NCBI GenBank assembly: GCA_947095585.1
Contig: OX352764.1
Span: 76,928,816 to 76,992,815, forward strand
DNA: 64,000 nucleotides
From: Nephrocerus scutellatus
Taxonomy: Eukaryota; Arthropoda; Insecta; Diptera; Pipunculidae
Reading direction: 5' to 3'
In this document: positions 32,762 to 43,566 of the stretch, piece by piece
How the letters are laid out: each line of letters begins with the position of its first letter
How positions within the stretch are numbered: the stretch's first letter is position 1
Notes under the pieces: generated by a model
The model's input: only the letters and a program-made list of their open reading frames with translations
The model's database searches: none
Told to the model about the DNA's origin: nothing
Position numbers and translations under genes: made by a program

Positions 32762-34960
32762 CGTTTATTTGGTGACGCTCCATAATCCTGCGTGAGAGTA
32801 AACAAACGTCGTAAGCGTAGTCCATATCTTTGAGTTGAGATGTAAGAATTCCCCTGTTTCCAGTAGATAAAGCTGTGCGAAGCACATCGCTAATCACCAA
32901 CAAAAAAAGTATCGGCGATAAAATGCAGCCTTGTCGTACCCAACTTAGGATCTCGAATTCCTCTGACAGCTTTCCTCTATGCAGCACATGACATTTAGAG
33001 CCATCATAGGTTGCTTTAATAATAGCTATTAGTTTATCGGGTATACCTCTCCTGCGCAAGGCGAGCCAGATAAACTGTCTGTTGACACTGTCAAACGCCT
33101 TCTCAAAATCGATGAACAGTGGTGACCGGAATTCAACGCACTGTTCAATAATGATCCGCGGGGTGTTTATGTGGTCTACACAGGAGGATCCAGTGCGGAA
33201 ACCTGCTTGTTCGGCATCGAGTGTATCTTCCAGATGTTCCTTAATACGTTCAAGTACTACTTTGGCTATTACCTTTGCAACTGCAGGGAGAACGCAAATG
33301 TCTCTCCAGTTTTCGCACTCCATAAGACTACCTTTTTTAGGGAGCTTGACAAACATTCCCTTCTTCCACTCGTCGGATAAACTTTCTGCCTCCCAAGCTC
33401 TATCTACAAGAGGATATAAAACTCTGCTGATGTCGTTCGAACGCAGAAGCTCTGAGGGTATACCATCTAGTCCTACCGACTTGTTGTTCTTTACTGTGTT
33501 GATCGCGGTAGCGATATCATCTTTACTGGGAGTTGCGGTGCGAATTCGGGAAATTGTTACTTCCGGCAGCTCCGTTTAATTTGGGTGCATGTCGTTAGCG
33601 AATACACGGTTAATGACTGTAGAGAAATGCTCCTTCCATCGCTTGAGCTGATCATCATCTGAAACGAGTGCGACACCATCTAGGCCTTTCACCGGATGTT
33701 GGCTAGAGCGGTGACCACCTGTCAGCTCTTTGGTGACTCTGTAAACGGTTCTGCTATCGCACATGCTCGCTGCTTCTGAGGCCAGGTTGTTAATATAACT
33801 ACGTTTGTCACGTTTTACACTACGCTGCACATCTCTCATTTTTCTTCGACACAGGGACTCTAGCTCGATCCTCGCTACTGCTGTGGTATCTACAATACGA
33901 GCTTTAAGTAGCTTACGTTCTTCAATCCGCCTACAGGTAACCTAGGTAAGCCACGTGCTGTGCCTTGCCTGAATTCTACCAACAATACTTTCCGCTCCAG
34001 ATGTGAAAACATTTTTCACAGCTTTCCAATGTTCTTGGATAGTTGTCGGCAGTGACCTGCTGATTGCTTCCACTCCTTGCGATAAATGATCCCTTAATTG
34101 TTGGCGTACTGAGGGGATCTTTAGTCGGTCGATGTTATTCCTAGGCATTCGGATGATATTGCGGATGCAGTATGTAACTGGACAGTAGCTACCATAAGGT
34201 GATGATCCCGTACCATACCTATGTCGGCTCCTCGTCCGTTTCGGACGTCTAAAAGACAGCTCCTAAAACGTCGGCTGATCGCAACATGGTCGATTTGGTT
34301 GGATGATGATTGCCTGTCAGTTGACACCCAGCTGACTTTGTGGCAGGTGTTATGCTCAAACATGGTGCCTCCTATGACAAGGTAGTTGGTGTTGCAGAAA
34401 TCAAAATATCTTTCACCATTGTCATTTTGTTTGCAGAGGCCGTGATTCCAAATTACATGTCTGAGTCGTTCATTGTCGTTGCCTTGGCATTCAAGTCCCC
34501 CATCACGATGGCGATATATCTGTTCGGCTTTGCGCGTTGAATACAGCGCTTAGCTGATTGTAGAAGTTGTCCTTTTCATCCTCAGTCGAGGGATTCGTTT
34601 GGGTGTAACACTGTATGATCGTGCCGCGCCGTACTATAGTCCGAAATCTGACCGATAAAAACCTATCACCTTGTGGGTGCCAAGAAATTACGCCACTGCG
34701 TGCTGTTGGCATTAGTAGCAGACCCACTCCAGATTCACGGGGACTGCCGGAGGGTTTGCCGGAGTAGAGTAGCACAGTGTTACACGTTGGGGATTGGTAC
34801 TCTCCCGCGTCGAACCATCATACTTCACTCACTCCCAGTATGTCTAAATTATATCGAAGAAACTCACGTTCCAGTGGAAGAAATCTGGCATTTTTAGGTC
34901 CTTCACTCCCTGAGTCAAGGAGCGTTCTCAAATTCCAGAGACCAATCTTAGTCCGGGTAC
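32762..34960 (-). mobile_element. LINE-B copy 1: endonuclease and RT, truncated
   Basis: Minus-strand non-LTR element related to LINE-A. Endonuclease pieces: 34775-34503 (SGVGLLLMPTARSGVISW, then TQTNPSTEDEKDNFYNQL) and 34363-34121 (SNQIDHVAISRRFR and a RDHHLMV block holding the terminal catalytic histidine). A linker follows at 34148-33576. RT runs from 33356: LPKKGSLMECENWRDICVLP, EQAGFRTGSSC, PLFIDFEKAFDSVNR with motif A aspartate, VRQGCILSP. The catalytic box reads YAYD rather than YADD (about 32812-32823), so the key aspartate is lost. LINE-B similarity stops near 32762, before the carboxy-terminal region. The open frame continues to 32505 in unrelated sequence. Confidence 0.85.
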
Positions 34961-37226
34961 AATAACCAAAAGTCATCATTATTAGATCATTACTTATCCG
35001 ACCGACACGACGCGGTTTTTTCGGTACCGCAGGATGCTAACCCACGTTAACGAATATTACAAAATTCATTTTACATTTTTGGCCGACTCAATTAAACGAA
35101 AATTAGAGATTTTTTTTATAATTTCCCAATACCAAACAACCATCCGAAGACAGACATTTATTTAATGTTCATTTTGCACTTCAAAAACAAAAGCCTTGTA
35201 GCGAAACACGTCAACAAAATGCAAAAAATTTATAAAAAAAATTACAGTCACTCGAGCGAAATCTGAAAAGTCTCCTCGAGAAATTCGCGTGAGCATTCAG
35301 TCACATTCATTTCGAGCATTTATTATGTTCCGAATGGATGGGATGACATGCCGTGCCGTTGCCGATGCGACCAACACGACGGTTGGACAAACGAACTACA
35401 CGGACACCAGAGCGCCCAACGCTGGCTATTGCCAGCGGTTTATATTATTTGGCTCATCTCGCTGCTCTGAAGTGGTGCAGAATTTGTCATTTTAATTAAT
35501 GTCCACTTTTGTGCTTGGACTTAATTGAAGCTGTCATTATGAAGTCGTTAACATGAAGGCAATAATCCGATAGTCGTCCGTCGCATCGCATCTCATTTCA
35601 GCCGGTGGTATTCTGCTTTGAGCTGATTGCCCGGGGATCGGACTCTGCGAGTATGTGGCCATAGCGCCGAGGGCTGAGCAAAGAAACTGACAGAGCAGAA
35701 CAGGACAGGACAGCCAGCACAGCTCAGCACAGGCCAGGCGTTGGTGCGCAATATGCACGACTGTGATCTGTGACTGTGGCTGAGCAGTGGGAATGGCCAC
35801 GCCAACATCTCTTAAAGCATAGCTCTTTGCAGTCAGTCACGTCTGTCAGTCAACGTTGGATTACTGTTGTGGTGGTGTGGTGGTTTCTTTGATGGGGACG
35901 AGGCGGTGTTGGATTTTTGTATCCGGATGCATGACTACTGGCACCCTGTTGCGTTTACCAAAGTTTTTGACTACCAACTCGCTGTTATTGCTTTTGCAAT
36001 AAAATTTGTCGCTGGTTGTCAGGAATGTTGCATAAACCCAAATCAATTTCATATATTATTTTTATTAATTGCTGCTCTCGACGCCTCAATGCTTTTACCT
36101 TCAATATAAATTTTTCTATAAGCGCCAAATTTTTTGTTACCCTGAGATGAGATGAGATGATCATTAATATTTTCTATTTATTTTATTTTTTTAGACGATA
36201 TCTTTCATACTTTATTGCAATTTTACTTTCCAGTTTTTCATTGATACATATATACAATAGTGGTAAATATAACAAATTTCCTGACAGAGCTGGCATAAAA
36301 TTTTACACTCTACTTGCGAATTAATCGACTCTAGCCTCTTGTGTACCAGACGATTTCTTCTAAGTCTTGCAGTAAGATATGTACTTGTCGTAAAAAGTAA
36401 AATATTGCGCTCTTGCAGAGCATAACCTACAATAAAACTCCTAAAACTGATTATTGCTACTGTTTTTACAAACATGTACGTTGCGGCGTAAAATCCAATT
36501 TGGAAAAAACCTCGTAACGTATAAGTAATGTCAGTATAATCAAGCTTTGCACTTACTAGCTTGTATCGAATTGATTGATTGATAGACGACAAGTAGTATA
36601 TTGACAAGTAATTGAAATAATTTGGATAAGTGGTTTCGATTAGGCGAGGTGACGCAATTTATCGGTAAAAATTTATCAGTTTTAGTTTGAAATTCTTATT
36701 TTGGTAGATTGTATTGATGGTTCTCTCCTGCTGGGTGCTGTACCGCTCAACAGTCAAGTGCTATACTCTGTTATTCTGATAAACTAATTGGAAAAACTGA
36801 CAATTAACAAACATTATACTTTTGATGCATGACAAAATCATCTTTGCGGTGTTCCTTACATTAAACGAAAACTGTATCTTTCCTAGAATAATGACACATT
36901 ATATAAAATAACCAAATAACCATATTTTTATATCGCGGAAAAGAATAAACAGAGTCGATGCTCTTTGGCTTCAGAGTAACTTTATTTCAATTAATATATG
37001 ACTTACAAGTTATTAACATTGTGGCTTACTGACTAATACTAATAAGTAATGCTCTCTTAATCTACAGTCTTTATACTAATATTAAGTAGACTACACATAT
37101 TTATATAGAATATTCATACGTATAATATTCTGTTAAAATACCTTCTATATAATTATTTCTGGATTATTATTATTAAAAATTTTCTAGAGATGAAACCATA
37201 TAAATCGCTACTAACGGAGCCGTGGG
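34961..37226. other. No recognised gene; one 131-codon ORF
   Basis: About 2.27 kb of apparently unique sequence. It includes a GC-richer patch near 35640-35740 (CAGGACAGGACAGCCAGCAC) and a GAGATGAGATGAGATGAT run near 36145. Apart from the minus-strand frame at 36212-36607, described separately, no coding feature stands out. Confidence 0.4.
36212..36607 (-). CDS. Hypothetical 131-codon ORF, possibly membrane-associated
   Basis: Longest open frame in the gene-poor 35-37 kb stretch. It runs from an ATG at 36607 to a stop at 36212. Residues about 34-64 are hydrophobic (FFQIGFYAATYMFVKTVAII) and the following part is basic (TARLRRNRLVHKRL), and a cysteine-rich stretch lies near 106-117. I do not recognise the family. 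The composition is AT-driven, so this could be chance. A chemoreceptor fragment came to mind from the hydrophobic pattern but no diagnostic motif supports it. Confidence 0.15.
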   Translation of the reverse strand: MSIYYLSSINQSIRYKLVSAKLDYTDITYTLRGFFQIGFYAATYMFVKTVAIISFRSFIVGYALQERNILLFTTSTYLTARLRRNRLVHKRLESINSQVECKILCQLCQEICYIYHYCIYVSMKNWKVKLQ

Positions 37227-38530
37227 TCAGTGGATTACCATTGCTTAAGCTTTTCCATCTATCCTATTCTTCCTGACTCTTCCCGAGAAGTTGGAAAACA
37301 TAATTTGTCCAGCCGATACCCAAAAAAGGTGAGCCGTCGTCTCCTTCTTCGTACCTTACATCAGCACTTACATCCATTCTTTCCAAGGTCATGGAAACGC
37401 TGATCAATTATCAGCTTACGAAATATCTTGAAACCAACGAAATCCTTAGTGACCGGCAGTATGGATTTCGTGGGCAACGTTCTATTGGTGATTTGATGCT
37501 ATATCTCACCGAACAGTGGAACCGATCGAGCTCTTTTGTCTAAAAAGCGTGGTTGTGGAGTCGATGGAAAACTGCTTCATTGGATTAGAAGCTATCTTTT
37601 GGACCGCTCAATTCAAGTTGTTTTGGACGGTTTCAAGTCTTAAGTTCATTACTTAAATGCTGGCGTTCCCCAGGGCTCTGTTTTGTCTCCGACTCTCTTC
37701 ATCATTTTTATTAATGATCTCTTATCTGTGACTTCTAATCCAATTCACTCTTTCAGCGACGACAGCACTCTCAGCTTCTCATATAGGTTTGAGGAACGTC
37801 CCTCCACTTCTCATGTGGAACTCAAACAACTACGCATGTTAAGCATGTTAAATTCTGACCTTGACAGCATAATACAATGTGGAGAAATCAATCGAGAAGA
37901 ATTTAACGCTTCCAAAACCCAATGCTGTCTCCCTTCGTCCAAGCGAATCCTAAATCCAATGTCATTATCCATGAATGGCACTTGTATCGAGGAAACTGAA
38001 AATCTCGCAATTCTCGGTATGTGCGTTAACGACAAGCTTCGTTTTTATCGTCGCTAAAAATGCTGCGAAATGTTCAGGTTTTCTAGCCCGGTGCAAGACA
38101 TATTTCACTCCCTCTGATGTGGCTACCATATACAAGGCTTTTATTCGCCCTAAACTTGTGTACAATTGCCGTATCTGGTGTGGTGCGCATCAGCTAGATA
38201 GAATACAAAACCATCGGTGACGAAAATATAGCGAAATCAATAGATTCGCTTGAACACCGCAGGAACGTTACTTGCTTGTCACTGTTTTATCGCTTCTTCT
38301 ACCAGCGGTGCTCAAGAGAAATAGCCAGCTGCATGCCACCTCTCCTTGAATTCAACCACAATACTCGTGGCGCTCTAAATGCTCATCAGTTTATCCTCAA
38401 GCCCATCATCGGACGTACAGTTCAATTCAGGGATTCGTTCTTCAGCCGTACAACACTTATGTGGAATGCTCTGCCAAGTTCTGTCTTCCCACATCACTAT
38501 GATCCACAGACATTCAAAAGACATTATACT
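37227..38530 (+). mobile_element. LINE-C copy 2, 5'-truncated
   Basis: Begins abruptly at TTACCATTGCTTAAGC, equivalent to about 9285 in copy 1. RT: SKVMETLINYQLTKYL-like block near 37390, motif A region deleted around 37535, GVPQGSVLSPTLF (about 37662-37695), and an open frame at 37683-38057 with the catalytic FSDDS box (near 37755) and ILGMCVNDKLR. Later frames at 37975-38220 (TPSDVATIYKAFIRPKLVYN) and 38276-38572 (HHYDPQTFK) cover the carboxy-terminal region. Similarity to the minus-strand copy 3 ends near 38527. Frameshifts at about 38040 and elsewhere make it inactive. Confidence 0.8.
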
Positions 38531-38545
38531 ATATATCTATATTAC

Positions 38546-39900
38546 TGTGCACTTGCACCCATACTATGGTGATATCTAGGAATTTGATGATGTGCTGGCC
38601 TGATACGAGTATCACCACGTCATCTGCATACGCAACTACCTTCGTCCTATCCTCTTCAAGTTTTATTAGCATTATCATAATTACCATCAGCCAAACTAAG
38701 GGAGAGATGACCCCTCCTTGGGTAGTGCCTCTGTCGACTCGTTTGTTTTCAAGTCCACGGTCCTTTAGATATGCGTATTGAGATGTCGATGCTTGTTGAA
38801 GTTCAAATCGTTGCCTGATATGACGATCTAGAATGCGGTCCAGAGCCTTTAGCAAGAACGATGAGATACTGAGAGGTCTAAAATCATTCGCTGATTCATG
38901 GCCTCTTCTGCCTACTTTAGGTATGAAAACCACCCGAACTCTTCTTCAGCTTCAGTAGAGGATAGTTTGAAAATCTTCTTTAGCCAGGAAGTCTACTGCT
39001 CCAGTTACTTATTAAGCATAATCGGCTGTATGCCAACGAGGCCAGATTTTCCTCTGCCGAAAAACTTCTTAGAGCCCAGGAAACCTTTCCAGGGTAATGA
39101 TATTATCCACTACACCACGAGGGACTGGATGCTCCAGGGATTCTGCCGCAGATGCAGTCCAGTCACCGTCTGCTTTATTGATAAAAGTCGGACAGGTGCT
39201 CTCTTTGGACAGGATCTTGCAAATTCTAGTAGAGCCTTGGCGGTTTTAATTGATCGGCAGAAGTCCATCAAAGAGCTTCGCTTGGCTTCTTTGATTGCCT
39301 TCTTGTACCTTCTTAGGCAGTCTTTGTAGGGCTGGCAGTATTTATTTATAAAGCAAATATTGAAGATCGGCCTAATGTTACCTCAGAGTTTATTAAGGTG
39401 GGAGGGTGAACTTTTTTGCTCATAATGAACGTTTCAATTTTCTTGTCCAATTCCTCAGTCGAAGTTATCTCAATATTGGGTAATTAGCCTAATTTAGGCT
39501 GGATGATATTGCCAAATTTTATCCAGTTAGTTCGTTTGATAATTCGATAATTTTTGATCGGCTCCGTCTTGATGTTCAGTTCAAACCTTATATACTTATG
39601 GTCAGAATAGGAAATCGGAAACTATCCAGTTATCAACCCTGAAAAGTTTATCACTAGTGATCAGGGTAATATCGATTACCACTTTTCAACCATTGATCCT
39701 CTCTGAACTCGGGAAGGAGAAGGTTAGAGTATTACCATAGTTACATATACTGAAATAAGTACTAATAATAACATCGAAAAATCCACCGAGCTACCCCAGA
39801 GGGAGTGACTGGCGTGGGAGTCGCAACCCGAAATTACAAGCAGATAAAAGCAGGTGCCCCCCTCCCGCTTCCTCTACCCTGACAACAGTTAGGTCTAAAT
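38546..39900 (-). mobile_element. LOA-E copy 1 in duplicated unit
   Basis: LOA/R1-like non-LTR element on the minus strand. The clean RT frame (38933 to the unit boundary) has VFIPKVGRRGHESANDFRPL and ISSFLLKALDRILD, then passes in frame from AYLKDRGLE to GTTQGGVISPL and the intact catalytic YADDV (about 38615-38630). RT motif A with its aspartate is missing: an in-frame internal deletion seems to have removed it. Upstream, 38934-39350 holds a frameshifted linker (KFFGRGKSGLVGIQP), and 39400-39760 holds endonuclease remnants (TFSFPSSERI). The 3' side is cut by the duplication boundary at 38546. Confidence 0.8.
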
Positions 39901-39904
39901 AGCT

Positions 39905-41227
39905 AAAATTTGGACAAGGAAAGTTTTTTTTTTGTTTTTTTTTGTGATATGTGGTAACCAAGACATCGTCATTATTGGCATGATGCAGAGGGACTTGCCA
40001 CCGTAGGATCTATACTTAGAAATTTAGTAGTCGCCTTGGTGAGTCAAACCTTCTTTTCTCTGTTTGCTCTTAAGGCTGCACATGCACAACACAAATGATC
40101 ATGAGAAGCGACCGCACCGGTCGCTCGCCCCGAATATTATTATTATGAAAGAAGTTATAAGATAAACGATAATAAATGGATGGATGTTAGTGAACCACCA
40201 TAATGGAGGTGAATATACCTCTAATATCAAAATACTTAGTAAATGTGGTGCTCTATCCCCGGCGACAGTTTTAGCGTATTCAATGATATATTTCCAGCGG
40301 AAAAAGCCCATAAGCTTAATTAGTATTTGTTGTTTAAAGAAATGTCGTCTCTAAAGGAAATAATATAATTAGTTTCTTAGTTTCTCCAAGCCCTGGATTA
40401 GACCAAGTTAACCCTCCCGACAAAAAATTTTAGTAGCATCAGTTTGAAGGGAAAAAATATAGCGAAAACAGCTAAACAAAAGTCATTTAGATAAATAACC
40501 GTACTCCCTATCTACTAGCCGAAGTTGCTCCAACTGGATTTCTCTGAGACTAAAATTCATGTGACAGTACAGAGTAAGAAACTTCGAATACTTTTATTAT
40601 TTGAAAAGACCCTTACGACTTCTCCTGATGGAATAATATGAGTATCAAAGTTCTTTAGTTAATTACTTTGTTGAAGGCTCCATATTTCCTCGGTTTATTT
40701 TAAACCAATCAGTGCCCGGAAAGGGGCTGTTACTCATGACAGAGTCTGATGGTCGTCTGATATTCGTAGCAGACATTTTCAACAAGCCATTCATCCATTG
40801 GCGTATGCTGTTCTTTCTTAGATTAGAGCCAGCGGATGTGTTTTTACCATCAAGCTACCTATAAATTATATCTATTTCCACTGATATGATATGAATTGAT
40901 AGTCTTAGTATGGAGTGTGGGTCAGGTAGGTTTTGCTGCGGTCAGCCATCAGCAAAATGTATCTATTCTAAAAGTTCTGATTTGCACTCGTCGTGATCGG
41001 ACGTGTAACCGACCTTTATAGTTAAATTATTGAATAAAATAAAGAAGAGTGACTGAAAAAACATACATAAGATAGTAAAGCGAGCTTCTCAGCTCACCAT
41101 ATGGATAGTTGTAATTCAGCCTAAAGACTGAATTATCTTAAAGGGATTTTATTTTAAACACTTTTTTCTCCTAACCTCTATGAATACAAAAAAACTCAAC
41201 TCAATTACACCATCGCAAGCTGAGCTC
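39905..41227. other. Unassigned part of duplicated unit 1
   Basis: About 1.3 kb with a T-rich run near 39925-39945, the SINE-G tail at 40079-40147, and otherwise no recognisable coding or repeat signal. A 70-codon minus-strand frame (40311-40099) overlaps the SINE tail. A short hairpin-capable sequence (ATTCAGCCTAAAGACTGAAT) lies near 41115-41134. The same features recur at 43567-44889. Confidence 0.45.
40079..40147 (+). mobile_element. SINE-G 3' tail fragment, unit 1
   Basis: CACATGCACAACACAAATGA, then GTCGCTCGCCCCGAATATTA and TTATTATG resemble the 3' end of SINE-G (ACACAAATGGTCGC, then GGTCTGTCGCGCCGAATATT at 21690-21757). Head and body are absent. The single substitution that separates the two duplicated units, C at 40112, lies here. 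Confidence 0.6.
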
Positions 41228-41760
41228 TTTACAATTGTTTTAAAACAAGTATTTTAAAAAAAAATACACGCGACGCACGACACGTTACACGCGTCACGTA
41301 CCGCAAGCCAAGTTTTAAAACAAGTATTTAAAAAAAATAAACGCACCACACGCGACGCGCGACACGTCATAGCAAACCAAGTCTTAAAACAAGTATTTAA
41401 AAAAAATAATTTACACGCGCTATACGCGACACGTGACACGCGTCAAGCCATCGCAAGTCAAGTTTTAAAACAAGTACATTTTATTTAAAAAAAAAAAATT
41501 TACACGCGCCACACGCGACGCATGGCATGTGTCACGTCATCGCAAGCCAAGTTTTAAAAGAAGTATTTTTTTTAAAACAAAATTGCACGCGTCACACGCG
41601 ACGCGCAACATGTGTTACTTCATCGCAAGCCAAGTTTTAAAACAAGTAATTAAAAAAAACACGCGCCGCACGCGACACGCGACACGCGACGCGACTCACG
41701 TCATCGCAAGTCAAGCGCTTACCAATTGTTTTAAAACAAGTCCCATCAAATTCTGACTGG
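41228..41760. repeat. CACGCG satellite, about seven units, unit 1
   Basis: About seven tandem units of 70-90 bases. Each has an AT half (GCAAGCCAAGTTTTAAAACA, then AGTATTTAAAAAAAAT) with a perfect GTTTTAAAAC palindrome, and a GC half of alternating CACGCGACGCGCGACACG-type sequence. Palindrome positions are near 41238, 41312, 41382, 41461, 41550, 41636 and 41738. The alternating purine/pyrimidine GC halves could adopt left-handed DNA. Open frames on either strand here are artefacts of the repeat. Confidence 0.85.
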
Positions 41761-41934
41761 TAGAAGTCGCGATATACAACCGGACAAACGTACAACCCGA
41801 CACACGTACTCCAGAAAAATTTTCTTGTCCTCTGATTATTAGCTTCACCCTTCGGGCTCGCAATTAGAAAATACAATTAAATTAAGAACTCTCCGGAGAG
41901 AGGAGAGTGGCCAGAGACGTCGGATTTAGTAACC
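41761..41934. other. Spacer between satellite and repeat D, unit 1
   Basis: About 175 bases without recognised similarity, ending at the A-run that opens repeat D. It has a twin at 45423-45596. Confidence 0.4.
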
Positions 41935-42207
41935 AAAAAAAAACAACCCAAAAAATTGTTCATGTAAATTCTCTAATAAACAAAAGTATACTGAATTCCA
42001 CTACAAATGCTGAAATATAAAAACACATATGAAGCACTGCAATCCAACAACGAACCAACCCCAATCGTAAAGCAAGCAGCGCTGCCCATCGCACAGTGCA
42101 CAACTCACACAGAACACAGTCATTATACATAGTATGAAATGATCTAATGCCGGGGAAATTTTTTTTTGTATGGGAGCCCCCCACCCTGCGGCCCGATCAC
42201 TGTCAAA
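41935..42207 (+). repeat. Repeat D 5' part, cut at duplication junction
   Basis: Opens AAAAAAAAACAACCCAAAA, then TTCATGTAAATTCTCTAATA, then the internal block shared with the minus-strand copy at 32510-31973 (CTACAAATGCTGAAATATAA, AACCAACCCCAATCG, GCACAGTGCACAACTCACAC), then TTTTTTTGTATGGGAGCCC and GGCCCGATCACTGTCAAA. It breaks off exactly at the junction. In unit 2 the same sequence continues without a break into TTTTAATAGAAAGTATTGTC, so this copy is the truncated one. Confidence 0.85.
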
Positions 42208-43562
42208 TGTGCACTTGCACCCATACTATGGTGATATCTAGGAATTTGATGATGTGCTGGCCTGATACGAGTATCACCACGTCATCTGCATACGCAACTA
42301 CCTTCGTCCTATCCTCTTCAAGTTTTATTAGCATTATCATAATTACCATCAGCCAAACTAAGGGAGAGATGACCCCTCCTTGGGTAGTGCCTCTGTCGAC
42401 TCGTTTGTTTTCAAGTCCACGGTCCTTTAGATATGCGTATTGAGATGTCGATGCTTGTTGAAGTTCAAATCGTTGCCTGATATGACGATCTAGAATGCGG
42501 TCCAGAGCCTTTAGCAAGAACGATGAGATACTGAGAGGTCTAAAATCATTCGCTGATTCATGGCCTCTTCTGCCTACTTTAGGTATGAAAACCACCCGAA
42601 CTCTTCTTCAGCTTCAGTAGAGGATAGTTTGAAAATCTTCTTTAGCCAGGAAGTCTACTGCTCCAGTTACTTATTAAGCATAATCGGCTGTATGCCAACG
42701 AGGCCAGATTTTCCTCTGCCGAAAAACTTCTTAGAGCCCAGGAAACCTTTCCAGGGTAATGATATTATCCACTACACCACGAGGGACTGGATGCTCCAGG
42801 GATTCTGCCGCAGATGCAGTCCAGTCACCGTCTGCTTTATTGATAAAAGTCGGACAGGTGCTCTCTTTGGACAGGATCTTGCAAATTCTAGTAGAGCCTT
42901 GGCGGTTTTAATTGATCGGCAGAAGTCCATCAAAGAGCTTCGCTTGGCTTCTTTGATTGCCTTCTTGTACCTTCTTAGGCAGTCTTTGTAGGGCTGGCAG
43001 TATTTATTTATAAAGCAAATATTGAAGATCGGCCTAATGTTACCTCAGAGTTTATTAAGGTGGGAGGGTGAACTTTTTTGCTCATAATGAACGTTTCAAT
43101 TTTCTTGTCCAATTCCTCAGTCGAAGTTATCTCAATATTGGGTAATTAGCCTAATTTAGGCTGGATGATATTGCCAAATTTTATCCAGTTAGTTCGTTTG
43201 ATAATTCGATAATTTTTGATCGGCTCCGTCTTGATGTTCAGTTCAAACCTTATATACTTATGGTCAGAATAGGAAATCGGAAACTATCCAGTTATCAACC
43301 CTGAAAAGTTTATCACTAGTGATCAGGGTAATATCGATTACCACTTTTCAACCATTGATCCTCTCTGAACTCGGGAAGGAGAAGGTTAGAGTATTACCAT
43401 AGTTACATATACTGAAATAAGTACTAATAATAACATCGAAAAATCCACCGAGCTACCCCAGAGGGAGTGACTGGCGTGGGAGTCGCAACCCGAAATTACA
43501 AGCAGATAAAAGCAGGTGCCCCCCTCCCGCTTCCTCTACCCTGACAACAGTTAGGTCTAAAT
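42208..43562 (-). mobile_element. LOA-E copy 2 in duplicated unit
   Basis: Identical to the copy at 38546-39900 as far as I could compare. The RT frame starts at 42595, keeps the catalytic YADDV and shows the same in-frame loss of motif A between AYLKDRGLE and GTTQGGVISP. On its 3' side the frame runs across the duplication junction into repeat D, giving a different last few residues from unit 1. Confidence 0.8.
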
Positions 43563-43566
43563 AGCT

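Larger units (their letters stand above)
38546..42207. repeat. Tandem duplication, unit 1 (3662 bp)
   Basis: Direct head-to-tail duplication with unit 2 at 42208-45870. The unit begins TGTGCACTTGCACCCATACT and ends CGGCCCGATCACTGTCAAA. The only differences I found on comparison are one C/T substitution (40112 versus 43774) and one extra A in a homopolymer (41935-41943 versus 45597-45606). The unit contains a truncated LOA-E (-), a SINE-G tail, about 1.1 kb of unassigned DNA, a CACGCG satellite and the 5' part of repeat D. The junction at 42207/42208 shows no more than one base of homology. Confidence 0.95.

Noticed and set aside
35537..35808. Overlapping minus-strand ORFs of 71-87 codons
   Set aside because: They are two frames over the same GC-richer patch, with repeat-like cysteine/leucine content and no family.
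37217..37243. SINE-G head just before LINE-C copy 2 (GAGCCGTGGGTCAGTGG)
   Set aside because: Most of the match is LINE-C sequence (TTACCATTG...) equivalent to 9285; only about 15 bases resemble the SINE head.
38898..39329. 143-codon plus-strand ORF, repeated at 42560-42991
   Set aside because: It is antisense to the LOA-E RT and linker; the coding signal is on the minus strand.
41254..41876. Several ORFs of 61-79 codons on both strands, repeated in unit 2
   Set aside because: They are generated by the CACGCG satellite and its edge; repeated cysteine/arginine runs mirror the DNA repeat.
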